DNA of 64,000 bases. Source: Comamonas sp. GB3 AK4-5 (GTDB lineage Bacteria > Pseudomonadota > Gammaproteobacteria > Burkholderiales > Burkholderiaceae_C). Positions 19,362 through 27,777 of this stretch are shown here, in pieces; the stretch's first letter is position 1, and each line of letters opens with the position of its first letter. The translations under genes were made by a program, and so were the position numbers. Below the pieces are notes generated by a model. The model ran no database searches. It saw only the letters and a program-made list of their open reading frames with translations, and was not told the origin of the DNA. The stretch is from contig NZ_CP166730.1 in assembly GCF_041320665.1 (NCBI RefSeq), positions 2,914,001 through 2,978,000 on the forward strand. The letters run 5' to 3'.

Positions 19362-20432
19362 ATGTTCTTCCCACAATGGCTGTTGGCTGGCGCACTCGCG
19401 CTGCCAGCCGCAGGCATGGCCGCCGAGGCCCTGTCCTTGTCCCCCGAACAGGCGCGCACGCTGGGCGTGCGCTTTCAAACCCTCACCGCCGCGGCCGCAC
19501 TGGAACTCTCGGCCCATGCCCGCGTGGTGCTGCGGCCCGATGCCCAGGCCGTGATCGCTGCCCCTTATGCCGGCGCCGTGCCGCGTCTGCTGGTGGCCCT
19601 GGGCCAGTCTGTGCGCGCCGGCCAGGCCGTGGCAGCTTTTGCCAGCCCCCAGTTCTATGAAGCCCGGCGGGCGCTGGCCGAAGCCGAGTCCCAGGCACGC
19701 CTGGCCCGGCAATCCCTGGCCCGCGACCAATCGCTGTATGACGAGGGCATCATCGCCGCCAGCCGCTGGCAAGCCACCCAGGCGCGCGCAACCGAAGCCA
19801 CCGCCATGGCCCAGGCCAGAAGGGCCGAGCTCACCGCCAGCGGCCTGCAACTCGCCGGCAACGAGACCCTGCTGCTGGCGCCCCGCGCCGGCGTGGTGAC
19901 CGAAGTGCTGGTGCAGCCCGGCGCCCGTGTGGAGGCATCGGCGCCGCTGCTGCGCGTGGCCGACCCCAAGGCCCTGGAGCTGGACCTTTTGCTGGGCCGT
20001 GAAGTGCCGCTGCCCCGCGTGGGCGACCGCGTGCAGGTCAGCACCCGCAATGCCATAGGCCAGGTGGCGGGCATGGCGCCCGTGGGCGATGGCTCGGCCG
20101 GCATGCGCGTGCGTGTGGCGCTGAGCCAAACGGGCGCGCTGCGCCTGGGCGAAAGCGTGACCGCCACGCTGCAGCTGGCCCAAGACAAAGCCGACAACAA
20201 GGCCCAGCCCACCGCAGGCGAACGCCAACGCATCCCGGCGGCGGCCTTGGTGCACTGGCAGGGCCAGACCGGCGTGTTCCTGGCCACAGACCAAGGCGTG
20301 CACTTTGCCCCGCTGGCCGTGGAGGCCAGCGACGAGGCCACAGCCGTGGTGCGCGGCGCACTGCCTCCCCAGGCCCGCATTGCCGTGACCGGCATTGCCG
20401 CGCTCAAGGGCTTGCTGGCTGGAGGTGAGTGA
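19362..20432 (+). CDS. RND efflux periplasmic adaptor (membrane fusion protein), heavy-metal type
   Basis: This 356-residue adaptor links an RND pump to an outer-membrane channel. A signal peptide (WLLAGALALPAAGMAAEA) precedes a split lipoyl domain: VIAAPYAGAVPRLLVALGQ with SVRAGQAVAAF, and later LLAPRAGVVTEVLVQPGARV. Between these is an alpha-hairpin (ARRALAEAESQARLARQSLA), and beta-barrel and C-terminal domains follow. The ATG at 19362 has an ideal GGAGTCAGGA ribosome site; an upstream ATG at 19332 does not. It overlaps the pump gene as TGATG. No His-rich metal-binding N-terminus is present, so the cargo metal (Cu/Ag or Zn/Co/Cd) cannot be decided here. Confidence 0.9.
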   Translation: MFFPQWLLAGALALPAAGMAAEALSLSPEQARTLGVRFQTLTAAAALELSAHARVVLRPDAQAVIAAPYAGAVPRLLVALGQSVRAGQAVAAFASPQFYEARRALAEAESQARLARQSLARDQSLYDEGIIAASRWQATQARATEATAMAQARRAELTASGLQLAGNETLLLAPRAGVVTEVLVQPGARVEASAPLLRVADPKALELDLLLGREVPLPRVGDRVQVSTRNAIGQVAGMAPVGDGSAGMRVRVALSQTGALRLGESVTATLQLAQDKADNKAQPTAGERQRIPAAALVHWQGQTGVFLATDQGVHFAPLAVEASDEATAVVRGALPPQARIAVTGIAALKGLLAGGE

Positions 20433-23400
20433 TGCTGGCCAGGCTGATTGATTTTTCGCTGCGCCAACGCGCCCTGGTGCTGCTGGCCGCCCTGGCCTTG
20501 GCGCTTGCCGGTGCCTGGGCCTATGTGCAGCTGCCCATCGATGCCTTTCCCGACATCTCGCCCACCCAGGTGAAGGTGATTCTGAAAGTGCCGGGCATGA
20601 CGCCCGAAGAGGTGGAGCAGCGCGTCTCCACTCCCGTGGAGCAGGAGTTGTTGGGCCTGCCGCACAAGACCATGGTGCGCTCGGTGTCCAAATATGGCAT
20701 CAGCGATGTGACCGTGGACTTTGCCGAAGGCACGGACGCCTACTGGGCCCGCCAGCAGGTGTCCGAGCGCCTGGCCGGCATACAGCGCGAGCTGCCGGCC
20801 ACGGCCGAAGGCGGGCTGGCCCCCATCACCACACCGCTGGGTGAGATGTTCATGTTCACCATCGAGGGCGATGGCTACACGCTGGCCGAGCGCCGGCGCG
20901 TGCTCGACTGGGTGATACGCCCTGCCCTGCGCTCCGTGCCAGGGGTGGCCGATGTGAACGCCCTGGGTGGCGCGGTGTGCAGCTACGAGGTGGTGCCCGA
21001 CCCGGCCCGGCTGCGTGCGCGCAGCGTGACGCTGGAGCAGCTGCGCCAGGCCCTGGAGGCCAACAACCGCAATGACGGTGCGGGCCGGCTGGACCGCGGC
21101 GAAGAGCATTGGGTGGTGCGCGTGGAAGGCGGTGTGCGCGGACTCGACGATTTGCGCGCCATCGTGGTCATACCGGCCCAGGGCGACCGCGTCGCCGCCA
21201 CCGTGGGCGATGTGGCCACGGTGCGCCTGGGCGAGGCCACGCGCAACGGCGCCGTCAGCCGTGACGGGCAAGGCGAAGCCGTGCAAGGCCTGGTGCTGGG
21301 ACTGCGCGGCGTGGATGCGCGCAGCCTGGTCGATGCCGTGCAAACCCGTTTGAGCGAGCTGGCACCGCGCCTGCCTGAGGGCATGCACACCCAGGTGTTC
21401 TACAACCGGGGCGAGCTGGTCTCGCGCGCGGCGGGCACCGTGGTGCGCGCCCTGGTCGAAGCCAGTGTGCTGGTGGTGGTCACGCTGTATCTGTTCCTGG
21501 GTGGCCTGCGCGCCGCCCTGGTGGTGGCGGCTACGCTGCCGCTGTCCATGCTGGCCACTTTCCTGCTGATGCGCTATGTGGGCCTGACGGCCAATCTGAT
21601 GAGCCTGGGCGGCCTGGCCATTGCGCTGGGCATGTTGGTGGACGCCTCGGTGGTGGTGGTGGAGAACATCGAGCGCACCCTGAGCTACGCGGGCGATGAG
21701 CTGCCCGGCAGCACGCAGCCGGTGGACCGCCTGGCCTTGATCCAGCACGCGGTCGCAGCCGTCTCCGCGCCCATGCTGGCCGGCGTGTCCATCATCGCCA
21801 TCGTCTTTCTGCCCCTGCTCACGCTGCAGGGGCTGGAGGGCAAATTGTTCGCCCCGGTGGCGCTGACCATTGTGCTGGCCCTGGGCGCTTCGGTACTGAT
21901 TGCCTTTACCGTGGTGCCGGCCCTGGCCTCGTTGCTGCTGCGCGCCCATGCCAGCGATGCACCCTGGCTGGTGCGCAGGCTCAACCGAGGCTTTGCGCTG
22001 CTGCAGGACTGGAGCCTGGCACACCGGCGCACGGTGTTCGGCCTGGCCGCGTTGGCACTGGCCGGCGCGACGGCCCTCTACCTGTCCGTGGGCAAGACCT
22101 TTATGCCCACCATGGACGAGGGCGACCTCATCGTGCAGTTGCAAAAAGCGCCGTCGATTTCGCTGGCCGCCTCGCTGGACATGGACCAGCGTGTGCAGCA
22201 GGCCTTGCTCCAGGAGGTACCGGAAATCCACTCCATTGTGGCGCGCACGGGCTCTGACGATCTGGGCCTGGACCCCATGGGCCTCAACGAAAGCGACGCC
22301 TTTCTGGTGCTCAAGCCCCGTGCCACATGGCGCGGCAGCAAGGAGGACATTGCCGACGCCATACGCCGCGTGCTCGAAGGCTTTCCCGGACTGATCTATG
22401 GCTTTACCCAGCCCATCGAAATGCGGGTGTCCGAGATGCTGACCGGCGCACGCGGCGACGTGGCCATCAAGATCTTTGGCAGCGACCTGGCCCAGATCGA
22501 CGCGGCCGCCCAGTCCATTGCCGCCCGCATGCGCGCCGTGCCGGGCGCGGCCGAAGTGATTGCCCCCAGCAACAGCGGCGTGCAATACCTGCAGCTGGTG
22601 CTCAACCGCGCCGCGCTGGGCCAGGCCGGTTTTTCCGGCGATGCCCTGCAGGCCCAGCTACGCGCCCTGGTCGAGGGTGAGCACCTGGGCATCGTCCCCG
22701 AAGGCATGGTGCGCACCCCGTTGATTCTGCGCGGCGGCGCGGCGCTGCGCCATTCGCCCGAAGGCCTTGCCGGCCTGCTGGTCACTGCCCCCGATGGCAG
22801 CAGCTGGCCGCTGAGTTCGCTGGCCACGCTGGCGGCGCAAGACGGCCCGGTGCGCATAGACCACGAGGACGGCGCCCGTTTTGCCGTGGTGCAGGTCAAT
22901 GTCGAGGGACGTGACCTGGCCGGCTTTGTGCAAGAGGCCCAGGCTTCCGTGGCTCAGGATGCCAGCCTCAAGGAGCTGCGCATTGTCTGGGGCGGCCAGT
23001 TCGAGAACCAGCAGCGTGCAACCGCACGCCTGGCCCTGGTAGTGCCGCTGGCGCTGGCGGCCATTTTTGTGCTGCTGGTGATCACCTTCCGCTCGCCACG
23101 GCAGGCGGTGCTGGTGATTGCCAACATCCCGTTTGCCCTGGTGGGCGGCATGGCGGCGCTGCGTGTGGCGGGCGAATACCTGTCGGTGCCGGCCTCGGTG
23201 GGCTTCATCGCCCTCTTGGGCATTGCCGTGCTCAACGGCGTGGTGCTGGTCTCGCATTTCAACGCCCTGATGGCGTCGGGCATGGCGCTGGCCCAGGCCG
23301 TGCACCAGGGCGTTCGCGACCGCTTGCGGCCGGTGCTGATGACGGCCTGCATCACCGCCCTGGGCATGGTGCCCCTGCTGCTGGCCAGCGGCCCGGGCTC

Positions 23401-23533
23401 GGAAATCCAGCGCCCACTGGCCGTGGTGGTGGCCGGCGGCCTGCTCAGCTCCACCGCGCTGACCTTGCTGCTGCTGCCGCTGCTGTTCGAGCGTTTCGGC
23501 CTGCCCCGCACGGCCAAGGAGATTCAAAAATGA
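20432..23533 (+). CDS. Heavy-metal efflux RND pump (CusA/CzcA family)
   Basis: This 1033-residue inner-membrane proton-driven pump has an N-terminus (IDFSLRQRALVLLAALALAL), a porter start (PIDAFPDISPTQVKVILKVPG) and the TM4 segment GMLVDASVVVVENIER that together mark the heavy-metal (HME) branch, with its charged TM4 residues. Two repeated halves each contain about six helices and a large periplasmic loop. A GTG at 20429 is an alternative start; the ATG at 20432 overlaps the adaptor stop by one base. The pump forms a tripartite complex with the adjacent adaptor and outer-membrane protein. Metal specificity is not evident. Confidence 0.93.
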   Translation: MLARLIDFSLRQRALVLLAALALALAGAWAYVQLPIDAFPDISPTQVKVILKVPGMTPEEVEQRVSTPVEQELLGLPHKTMVRSVSKYGISDVTVDFAEGTDAYWARQQVSERLAGIQRELPATAEGGLAPITTPLGEMFMFTIEGDGYTLAERRRVLDWVIRPALRSVPGVADVNALGGAVCSYEVVPDPARLRARSVTLEQLRQALEANNRNDGAGRLDRGEEHWVVRVEGGVRGLDDLRAIVVIPAQGDRVAATVGDVATVRLGEATRNGAVSRDGQGEAVQGLVLGLRGVDARSLVDAVQTRLSELAPRLPEGMHTQVFYNRGELVSRAAGTVVRALVEASVLVVVTLYLFLGGLRAALVVAATLPLSMLATFLLMRYVGLTANLMSLGGLAIALGMLVDASVVVVENIERTLSYAGDELPGSTQPVDRLALIQHAVAAVSAPMLAGVSIIAIVFLPLLTLQGLEGKLFAPVALTIVLALGASVLIAFTVVPALASLLLRAHASDAPWLVRRLNRGFALLQDWSLAHRRTVFGLAALALAGATALYLSVGKTFMPTMDEGDLIVQLQKAPSISLAASLDMDQRVQQALLQEVPEIHSIVARTGSDDLGLDPMGLNESDAFLVLKPRATWRGSKEDIADAIRRVLEGFPGLIYGFTQPIEMRVSEMLTGARGDVAIKIFGSDLAQIDAAAQSIAARMRAVPGAAEVIAPSNSGVQYLQLVLNRAALGQAGFSGDALQAQLRALVEGEHLGIVPEGMVRTPLILRGGAALRHSPEGLAGLLVTAPDGSSWPLSSLATLAAQDGPVRIDHEDGARFAVVQVNVEGRDLAGFVQEAQASVAQDASLKELRIVWGGQFENQQRATARLALVVPLALAAIFVLLVITFRSPRQAVLVIANIPFALVGGMAALRVAGEYLSVPASVGFIALLGIAVLNGVVLVSHFNALMASGMALAQAVHQGVRDRLRPVLMTACITALGMVPLLLASGPGSEIQRPLAVVVAGGLLSSTALTLLLLPLLFERFGLPRTAKEIQK

Positions 23534-24840
23534 GAGCTACCCACGCTTTAACCCCAAGGTTTACAGGCGGTTTTCATCAAAAATCGCTGTATTCCGCCCT
23601 GGCCTTCTCCGCCCTGCTGTTGGCGGGCCCAGCCCAGGCCCAGCACTATCTGCCGCCCGAGTCGGCGGTGCGCCAGGCCGTGGCGCAGTCGCCCGCCGTA
23701 CAGGCCGCCGATGCGCTGCTGCGCGGCAGCCTGGCCAGGGCCGATGGCCTGCGCGCCGGCCCGCATGAAACCGTGGTGCGTGCCAGCGGCCAGCGCCGCT
23801 GGGTGCGCGATGGTTCTGGTGAGCGCTTTGCCGAGGGCCAGATTGCCGTGGAGCGCCCACTGCGCCTGTGGGGCAAGTCCGAGGCCGATGCCGCGCTGGC
23901 CGATGCCACCCAGACCACAGGCCGCGTGGCCGCGCAAGACGCCCGCCATGAAGCCGCGCGCCAGTTGCTGGCCCTGTGGTTTGCCAGGCTGCGCGCCGGC
24001 CTGGCGCGCCAGGCCGCACAGGACAATGCCCATGCCGCTGCCGAGCTGGCCCGCATCGCCGAGCGCCGCCTGCGCGCCGGCGATGCTGCCCTGCTGGAGG
24101 CCGAGCTGGCCAGGGCCGAGCAGGCCCGCATGCAAGCCGGCCTGGCCGTGGCACAGGCCCAGGAGCAGGCGGCCCAGGCCGAGCTGCAGGCCCGCTTTCC
24201 CGGCCTGTGCGCTGTGCCCTGCACGCCCGACCTGGCGACCACCACCCTGCCCGAGCTGCCGGACGAATCCCCCGCCGATTCGGCAGCCCCGCTGCGCCAG
24301 CGCTTCATCACGCACAGCCATGAATACCTGCTGGCCCAGGCGGAGGAGGCCCTCGCTCTGCAGCAGGCCAAGCGCAGCGATCTGGAGCGCCGCCCCGACC
24401 CCACGGTAGGCCTGTTCGCCACCAGCGAACGCGGCGGTGCCGAGCGCATTGCCGGCGTCAGCTTCAGCCTGCCGCTGGGATCGGTGCATCGCAAGGCCCA
24501 GGCGGATGCCGCCCTGGCCGATGCCGACGCTGCCCTGTCACGCCGCCTGGCTGCTGCGCAGCGCCTGGGCGCGGAGTTTGATGTGCTGTGGAACCAGCAG
24601 GCCGGCAAGCGTGCCGCCGCCCAGGCCCAGGCCCAGTCGGCCGCGCTGCAGCGCAGTGCTGCCGAGCGCACGCTGCGCGCCTGGCGTGCGGGCGAGACCA
24701 GCCTGGCCGAGCTGCTGGCCGTGCGCCGCATGCTGGCCGATGCACAACTGACCGAGCGCCTGGCACACAGCGAGGCGCTGGAGCTCAGCAGCCGCCTGCG
24801 GCTGGATCTGCACGCGCTCTGGGACTTTGACGAAGACTGA
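23530..24840 (+). CDS. TolC-family outer membrane channel of the metal efflux system
   Basis: This 436-residue outer-membrane factor has a signal peptide (ALAFSALLLAGPAQAQ) about 40 residues from the start; the N-terminal extension before it is unusually long. The remainder is the repeated helical OEP domain with long Ala/Glu-rich amphipathic helices (for example ARIAERRLRAGDAALLEAEL and AEQAEEAL-type segments). The start ATG overlaps the pump stop by four bases. The set ends here at a strong hairpin. A shorter start closer to the signal peptide is possible (for example after residue 16) but has no ATG. Confidence 0.9.
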   Translation: MRATHALTPRFTGGFHQKSLYSALAFSALLLAGPAQAQHYLPPESAVRQAVAQSPAVQAADALLRGSLARADGLRAGPHETVVRASGQRRWVRDGSGERFAEGQIAVERPLRLWGKSEADAALADATQTTGRVAAQDARHEAARQLLALWFARLRAGLARQAAQDNAHAAAELARIAERRLRAGDAALLEAELARAEQARMQAGLAVAQAQEQAAQAELQARFPGLCAVPCTPDLATTTLPELPDESPADSAAPLRQRFITHSHEYLLAQAEEALALQQAKRSDLERRPDPTVGLFATSERGGAERIAGVSFSLPLGSVHRKAQADAALADADAALSRRLAAAQRLGAEFDVLWNQQAGKRAAAQAQAQSAALQRSAAERTLRAWRAGETSLAELLAVRRMLADAQLTERLAHSEALELSSRLRLDLHALWDFDED

Positions 24841-24850
24841 GTCCAAAGCG

Positions 24851-24875
24851 GCCCGGGGTACACAGCGCCCCGGGC
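24851..24875. terminator. Strong hairpin between convergent genes
   Basis: GCCCGGGG (24851-24858) pairs perfectly with CCCCGGGC (24868-24875). It lies between the stop of the outer-membrane channel gene and the stop of the leftward gene at 24883. There is no T-run, so strength is uncertain. Confidence 0.55.
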
Positions 24876-24882
24876 TGGCTGT

Positions 24883-25272
24883 CTATGGCTTCGGCAGATA
24901 GACCTCTTTCCACAGTTTGACCTTGCCCTCGGTGTCAAAGCGCATCAGCAGCATGGCGATGAAGTGCTCCTGACGCCCATCGGTGTGATTGATTTGCACC
25001 GCCATGTCGAACAGCACGCTGTCCCCGTCGGCCACGGTGTGCAGCACCTGGTATTCAATCCCCTGCATGCCGGACTTCATGCCGTTCAGAAAATCCAGAT
25101 AGGCCTGCCGGTCCGCCGCATAGTGGCGCCCATTGGGCTCCACCACAAAGCGCTCACCAAAGCATTGCGCCACATCGGCCACGGTCAGCTGCGTGTCATG
25201 CCTCAGGTTTTTGCGGTTCCAGTCCAGCACGGCCCGTGCCAGTTGTAGATGGGTTTCTCGTTGGGTAAGCAT
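24883..25272 (-). CDS. NTF2-like / SnoaL-type small protein
   Basis: This 129-residue protein is compatible with a cone-shaped NTF2-like fold: an N-terminal helix (THLQLARAVLDWNRKNL), a long middle helix (RQAYLDFLNGMKSGMQG) and C-terminal strands (EYQVLHTVADGDSVLFDMAV, HFIAMLLMRFDTEGKVKLWK). Proteins of this class can be isomerases, hydrolases or binding proteins. No catalytic residue pattern decides here. An in-frame ATG at 25302 could add ten residues (SVHPLYAGR); 25272 is preferred because the fold begins there. It is a single gene convergent with the efflux set. Confidence 0.65.
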   Translation of the reverse strand: MLTQRETHLQLARAVLDWNRKNLRHDTQLTVADVAQCFGERFVVEPNGRHYAADRQAYLDFLNGMKSGMQGIEYQVLHTVADGDSVLFDMAVQINHTDGRQEHFIAMLLMRFDTEGKVKLWKEVYLPKP

Positions 25273-25668
25273 GCGCCCAGCATAAAGCGGGTGCACAGAC
25301 ATCTACCCCAAACGCCTTATTTTTCTACGCCACGGCGGCTGCCCGCCCTGCCTGCCACGCCCAAAAAAAAGAGGCGCCGCAAGGCGCCTCATCAAGCTTA
25401 TTGAAAGGGGACAACAAGCACACAGACACAAGGACAGCATTGGGGCTGGAGCATCTCCTCCCTCCCTGGCTCTTTGGACTGAAGGCAAGGCCAGCAGTCC
25501 AAAGCCCCCGGGCACTCCCTTGGGCGTCCAACTCCCCGCTGCCCTTGCAGATCTGGTTCCTGTTGTGCTGCCCCGACTGGCAGCGCTTGTCACTGTAGAA
25601 GCTTTAAACCGGCTTGCACATCACTGTAATTAGGTATTTTTTCCCCAAAAAGAGTAGCCAATGAAGCT
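25273..25668. other. Non-coding region downstream of gltS with a minus-strand terminator
   Basis: No convincing gene. The minus strand between the gltS stop and the terminator at 25390 could be a long 3' untranslated region or a small RNA of up to about 280 bases. The plus strand shows nothing recognisable. Confidence 0.4.
25363..25390 (-). terminator. Rho-independent terminator (minus strand)
   Basis: On the minus strand GAGGCGCC-TTGC-GGCGCCTC is followed by eight T residues. The stem is 25371-25390 and the T-run corresponds to A residues at 25363-25370. It lies about 280 bases beyond the gltS stop, so it ends either a long gltS 3' region or a separate small transcript. Confidence 0.85.
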
Positions 25669-26886
25669 TTACGGCAGGAATTTGAGGAAAGTCTGAATCG
25701 CTGCCGCGTTCACCAGGTCGATAAAGAAGGCGCCCACCATGGGCACGATGAGAAAGGCCTTGTGCGAAGGGCCGTACTGGTTGGTGATGGCCTGCATATT
25801 GGCCACGGCCGTCGGGGTGGCCCCCATGCCAAAGCCGCAATGGCCGGCCGACAGCACGGCCGCGTCGTAATCGCTCCCCATCACGCGGAAGGTGACAAAG
25901 GCCGCGTACAGCCCCATGACCACGGCCTGGGCCGCCAGAATGACCACCAGCGGGCCTGCCAGGCCGGACAGCTCCCACAGCTTGAGCGACAGCAAGGCCA
26001 TTGCCAGGTAGATGGACAGGGCCGCGTTGCCAAACACATCGATGGCGCGGTCAAACACCTCGAAGCGAAAGACATAGTCCAGCGCATTGCGGATCAGCAC
26101 GCCACCGCCCAAGGCCCAGACAAAAGTGGGCAGCTGCAGCGCCGAGCCGGCGGTGAGCTTTTGCATCAGCTCGGCAAAGGCCAGGCAGCCGGCAAACAGG
26201 GCCAGGGTTTCGATGGCGGCGTCGGCCGTGATCAAGCGGGTCTTGTGTGGAAACTCGAAGTTGGGCGTCAGATGGTCGACACCAGCCAGGGCCTGGTCTT
26301 CGTCCTTGGGGCCTTGCAGCTTGTGGCGCTGAATCAGCCACTTGGCCAGCGGGCCACCAATCAGTCCCCCCATCACCAGGCCAAAGGTGGCGCAGGCAAT
26401 GCCCAGCGTGGTGGCACCTTGCACGCCATGGTCGTTTTCCAGCACCGCGCCCCAGGCGCCAGCCGTGCCATGCCCGCCCACCAGGGTGATGGAGCCGGCA
26501 ATCAGGCCAATCAGCGGGTCCAGCCCCAGCATGGAAGCCAGGGCAATGCCCACGCCGTTTTGCACCACGATGAAGACCACGATCACCAGCAAAAACACCA
26601 CCAGGCCCATGCCACCGGCACGCAGCTTGGCAAAGTTGGCACTCAGGCCAATGGAGGAGAAGAACACCAGCATGAACGCGGTCTGCAGGCTGCCGTCAAA
26701 GGACAGGCGATAGCCCGTGAAAACATTGAGTGCATAAATCAACACCGCCGCCACCAGGCCGCCCGCCACAGGCTCGGGGATGTTGAAATCGCTCAGCCAG
26801 CGCAGCTTCTGCACCAAAAGCTTGCCAACCAGCAGCACCAGCGCTGCGAGGATCAGGGTGAAATATGTGCTGAAGTGAATGTCCAT
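25669..26886 (-). CDS. gltS: Sodium/glutamate symporter GltS
   Basis: This 405-residue secondary transporter takes up glutamate with Na+. The N-terminal helix, SDFNIPEPVAGGLVAA, SLQTAFMLVFFSSIGLSANF and ITLVGGHGTAGAWG are typical GltS features, as is AGHCGFGMGATPTAVANMQ in the second half, where the family carries a pore-loop GGHGxxxA/G motif in each repeat. The ATG at 26886 (MDIHFSTYF) is chosen since longer in-frame starts add charged, non-family sequence. It is a monocistronic leftward gene, downstream of the NADAR operon but separated by a possible hairpin. Confidence 0.93.
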   Translation of the reverse strand: MDIHFSTYFTLILAALVLLVGKLLVQKLRWLSDFNIPEPVAGGLVAAVLIYALNVFTGYRLSFDGSLQTAFMLVFFSSIGLSANFAKLRAGGMGLVVFLLVIVVFIVVQNGVGIALASMLGLDPLIGLIAGSITLVGGHGTAGAWGAVLENDHGVQGATTLGIACATFGLVMGGLIGGPLAKWLIQRHKLQGPKDEDQALAGVDHLTPNFEFPHKTRLITADAAIETLALFAGCLAFAELMQKLTAGSALQLPTFVWALGGGVLIRNALDYVFRFEVFDRAIDVFGNAALSIYLAMALLSLKLWELSGLAGPLVVILAAQAVVMGLYAAFVTFRVMGSDYDAAVLSAGHCGFGMGATPTAVANMQAITNQYGPSHKAFLIVPMVGAFFIDLVNAAAIQTFLKFLP

Positions 26887-27065
26887 ATGGGAGTCTTTCT
26901 GAGGAGCAACGCCGCGCGACAGTGCCCAAAGCACCCGTCGCACGGCCCCATGCACGGCCGCCAGGGCGCAATCCGCGAGGGAGGCGGAGTATTCACTAAC
27001 AAAGAATAACCCCTAGTAACCATCGTGAATTTTACCCATCCCGTATCGCCAAACGCGATGACAAA

Positions 27066-27094
27066 CCCCGCTGGCTGCACGCCCACAGGCGGGG
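27066..27094 (-). terminator. Possible weak terminator after the NADAR operon
   Basis: On the minus strand a CCCGC/GCGGG-type stem with a long loop (about 17 bases) is followed by TTTGT. It lies just after the 29-codon reading frame that ends at 27105 and about 180 bases before the gltS start. The stem is short. Confidence 0.3.
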
Positions 27095-27104
27095 AATGCC
27101 CCTT

Positions 27105-27194
27105 TCACTCCCTGGGCATGAGGCTGCGCAAAGGGATCTTCCACATGAAGTCTGGGCCCCGCAAGGCGCCTTCAAAGCGGTCCAGCGCGGTCAT
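27105..27194 (-). CDS. Tiny ORF coupled to the NADAR gene (possible truncated ADP-ribosylglycohydrolase start)
   Basis: A 29-codon frame starts at 27194 with ATG overlapping the NADAR stop (ATGA) and ends with TGA at 27105-27107. The peptide begins MTALDRFEGALRG and ends LRSLMPRE. LDRFEGAL resembles the first residues of DraG-type ADP-ribosylglycohydrolases (commonly LDRFRGALLGLAVGD), after which the similarity stops. It could be a remnant of such a gene, a real small protein, or chance. The four-base overlap, like that between kptA and the HAD gene, argues for translation. Confidence 0.35.
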   Translation of the reverse strand: MTALDRFEGALRGPDFMWKIPLRSLMPRE

Positions 27195-27757
27195 GGCTGC
27201 TCTCGCAACTGGGCCCGCGCGGCCATCAGCGCAAAGCCCAGCAGATTGAGGCCGCGCCACTGCCGGGGCTGCTCCGCCGCCGGATTGGCTGCGCCCAGGC
27301 CAATGCCCCAGATGCGGTCGCGGGGACTGGCCTCGACCAGGACGCGCTCGCCCGTGGCCAGCAGAAAATCGCGCATCCCCGGGTTCTGGCCAAACTTGGC
27401 CACATTGCCGCGCACCACGATGTCAAAGCGCGCTGCATTCCAGCGGGCCTCGTCAAAATGGCGCACGCCTCGGCCCAGGGCCTTGGCTGCCGCTGGCGAG
27501 GCCGCCGCCAGCACGGCCACGCGAGCCTCCTCATCGCCAAACATGCGGGCCTTTTCGGCCATCATGAAATGCTCGGCCGTGGCAAAACGGTCCCCTTCCA
27601 CGCTGAAGGGCGCATGAAACCACTGGCTCAAACAGCCCTTGCCTACAGAGCCATTTTTTTCGGGCTGGTGGCCCCAAAAGCACAGATATTTGGGGCGGAG
27701 ACCGGTGTCAAGCTGGGCCACCAGATCGCCCACGGTGTAGATGTTGTTCTTGTTCAT
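27191..27757 (-). CDS. NADAR family protein (YbiA-like N-glycosidase)
   Basis: The protein has 188 residues. The NADAR fold (DUF1768) is recognisable from FWGHQPEKNGSVGKGCLSQW, EHFMMAEKARMFGD (the EhfMmxxKA helix), VRGNVAKFGQNPGMRDFLL and VEASPRDRIWGIGLG. Family members cleave N-glycosidic bonds in ribosylated compounds. YbiA/RibX acts on an early riboflavin intermediate, and other NADAR proteins remove ADP-ribose from guanine bases. It is the third gene of a leftward operon with kptA and a HAD phosphatase, 20 bases after the HAD stop. Because of these NAD-linked partners, de-ADP-ribosylation is the more attractive role; this is inference. Confidence 0.9.
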   Translation of the reverse strand: MNKNNIYTVGDLVAQLDTGLRPKYLCFWGHQPEKNGSVGKGCLSQWFHAPFSVEGDRFATAEHFMMAEKARMFGDEEARVAVLAAASPAAAKALGRGVRHFDEARWNAARFDIVVRGNVAKFGQNPGMRDFLLATGERVLVEASPRDRIWGIGLGAANPAAEQPRQWRGLNLLGFALMAARAQLREQP

Positions 27758-27777
27758 TTTGGAGTTCTTTCAGTTTC

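Noticed and set aside
19655..22585. 976-codon open frame antisense to the RND genes
   Set aside because: It has no domain signature, is low-complexity His/Gln/Gly-rich, and mirrors the codon-position GC bias of the real genes on the other strand.
25303..25593. 96-codon minus-strand frame downstream of gltS
   Set aside because: It runs through the terminator hairpin and has no recognisable start or domain.
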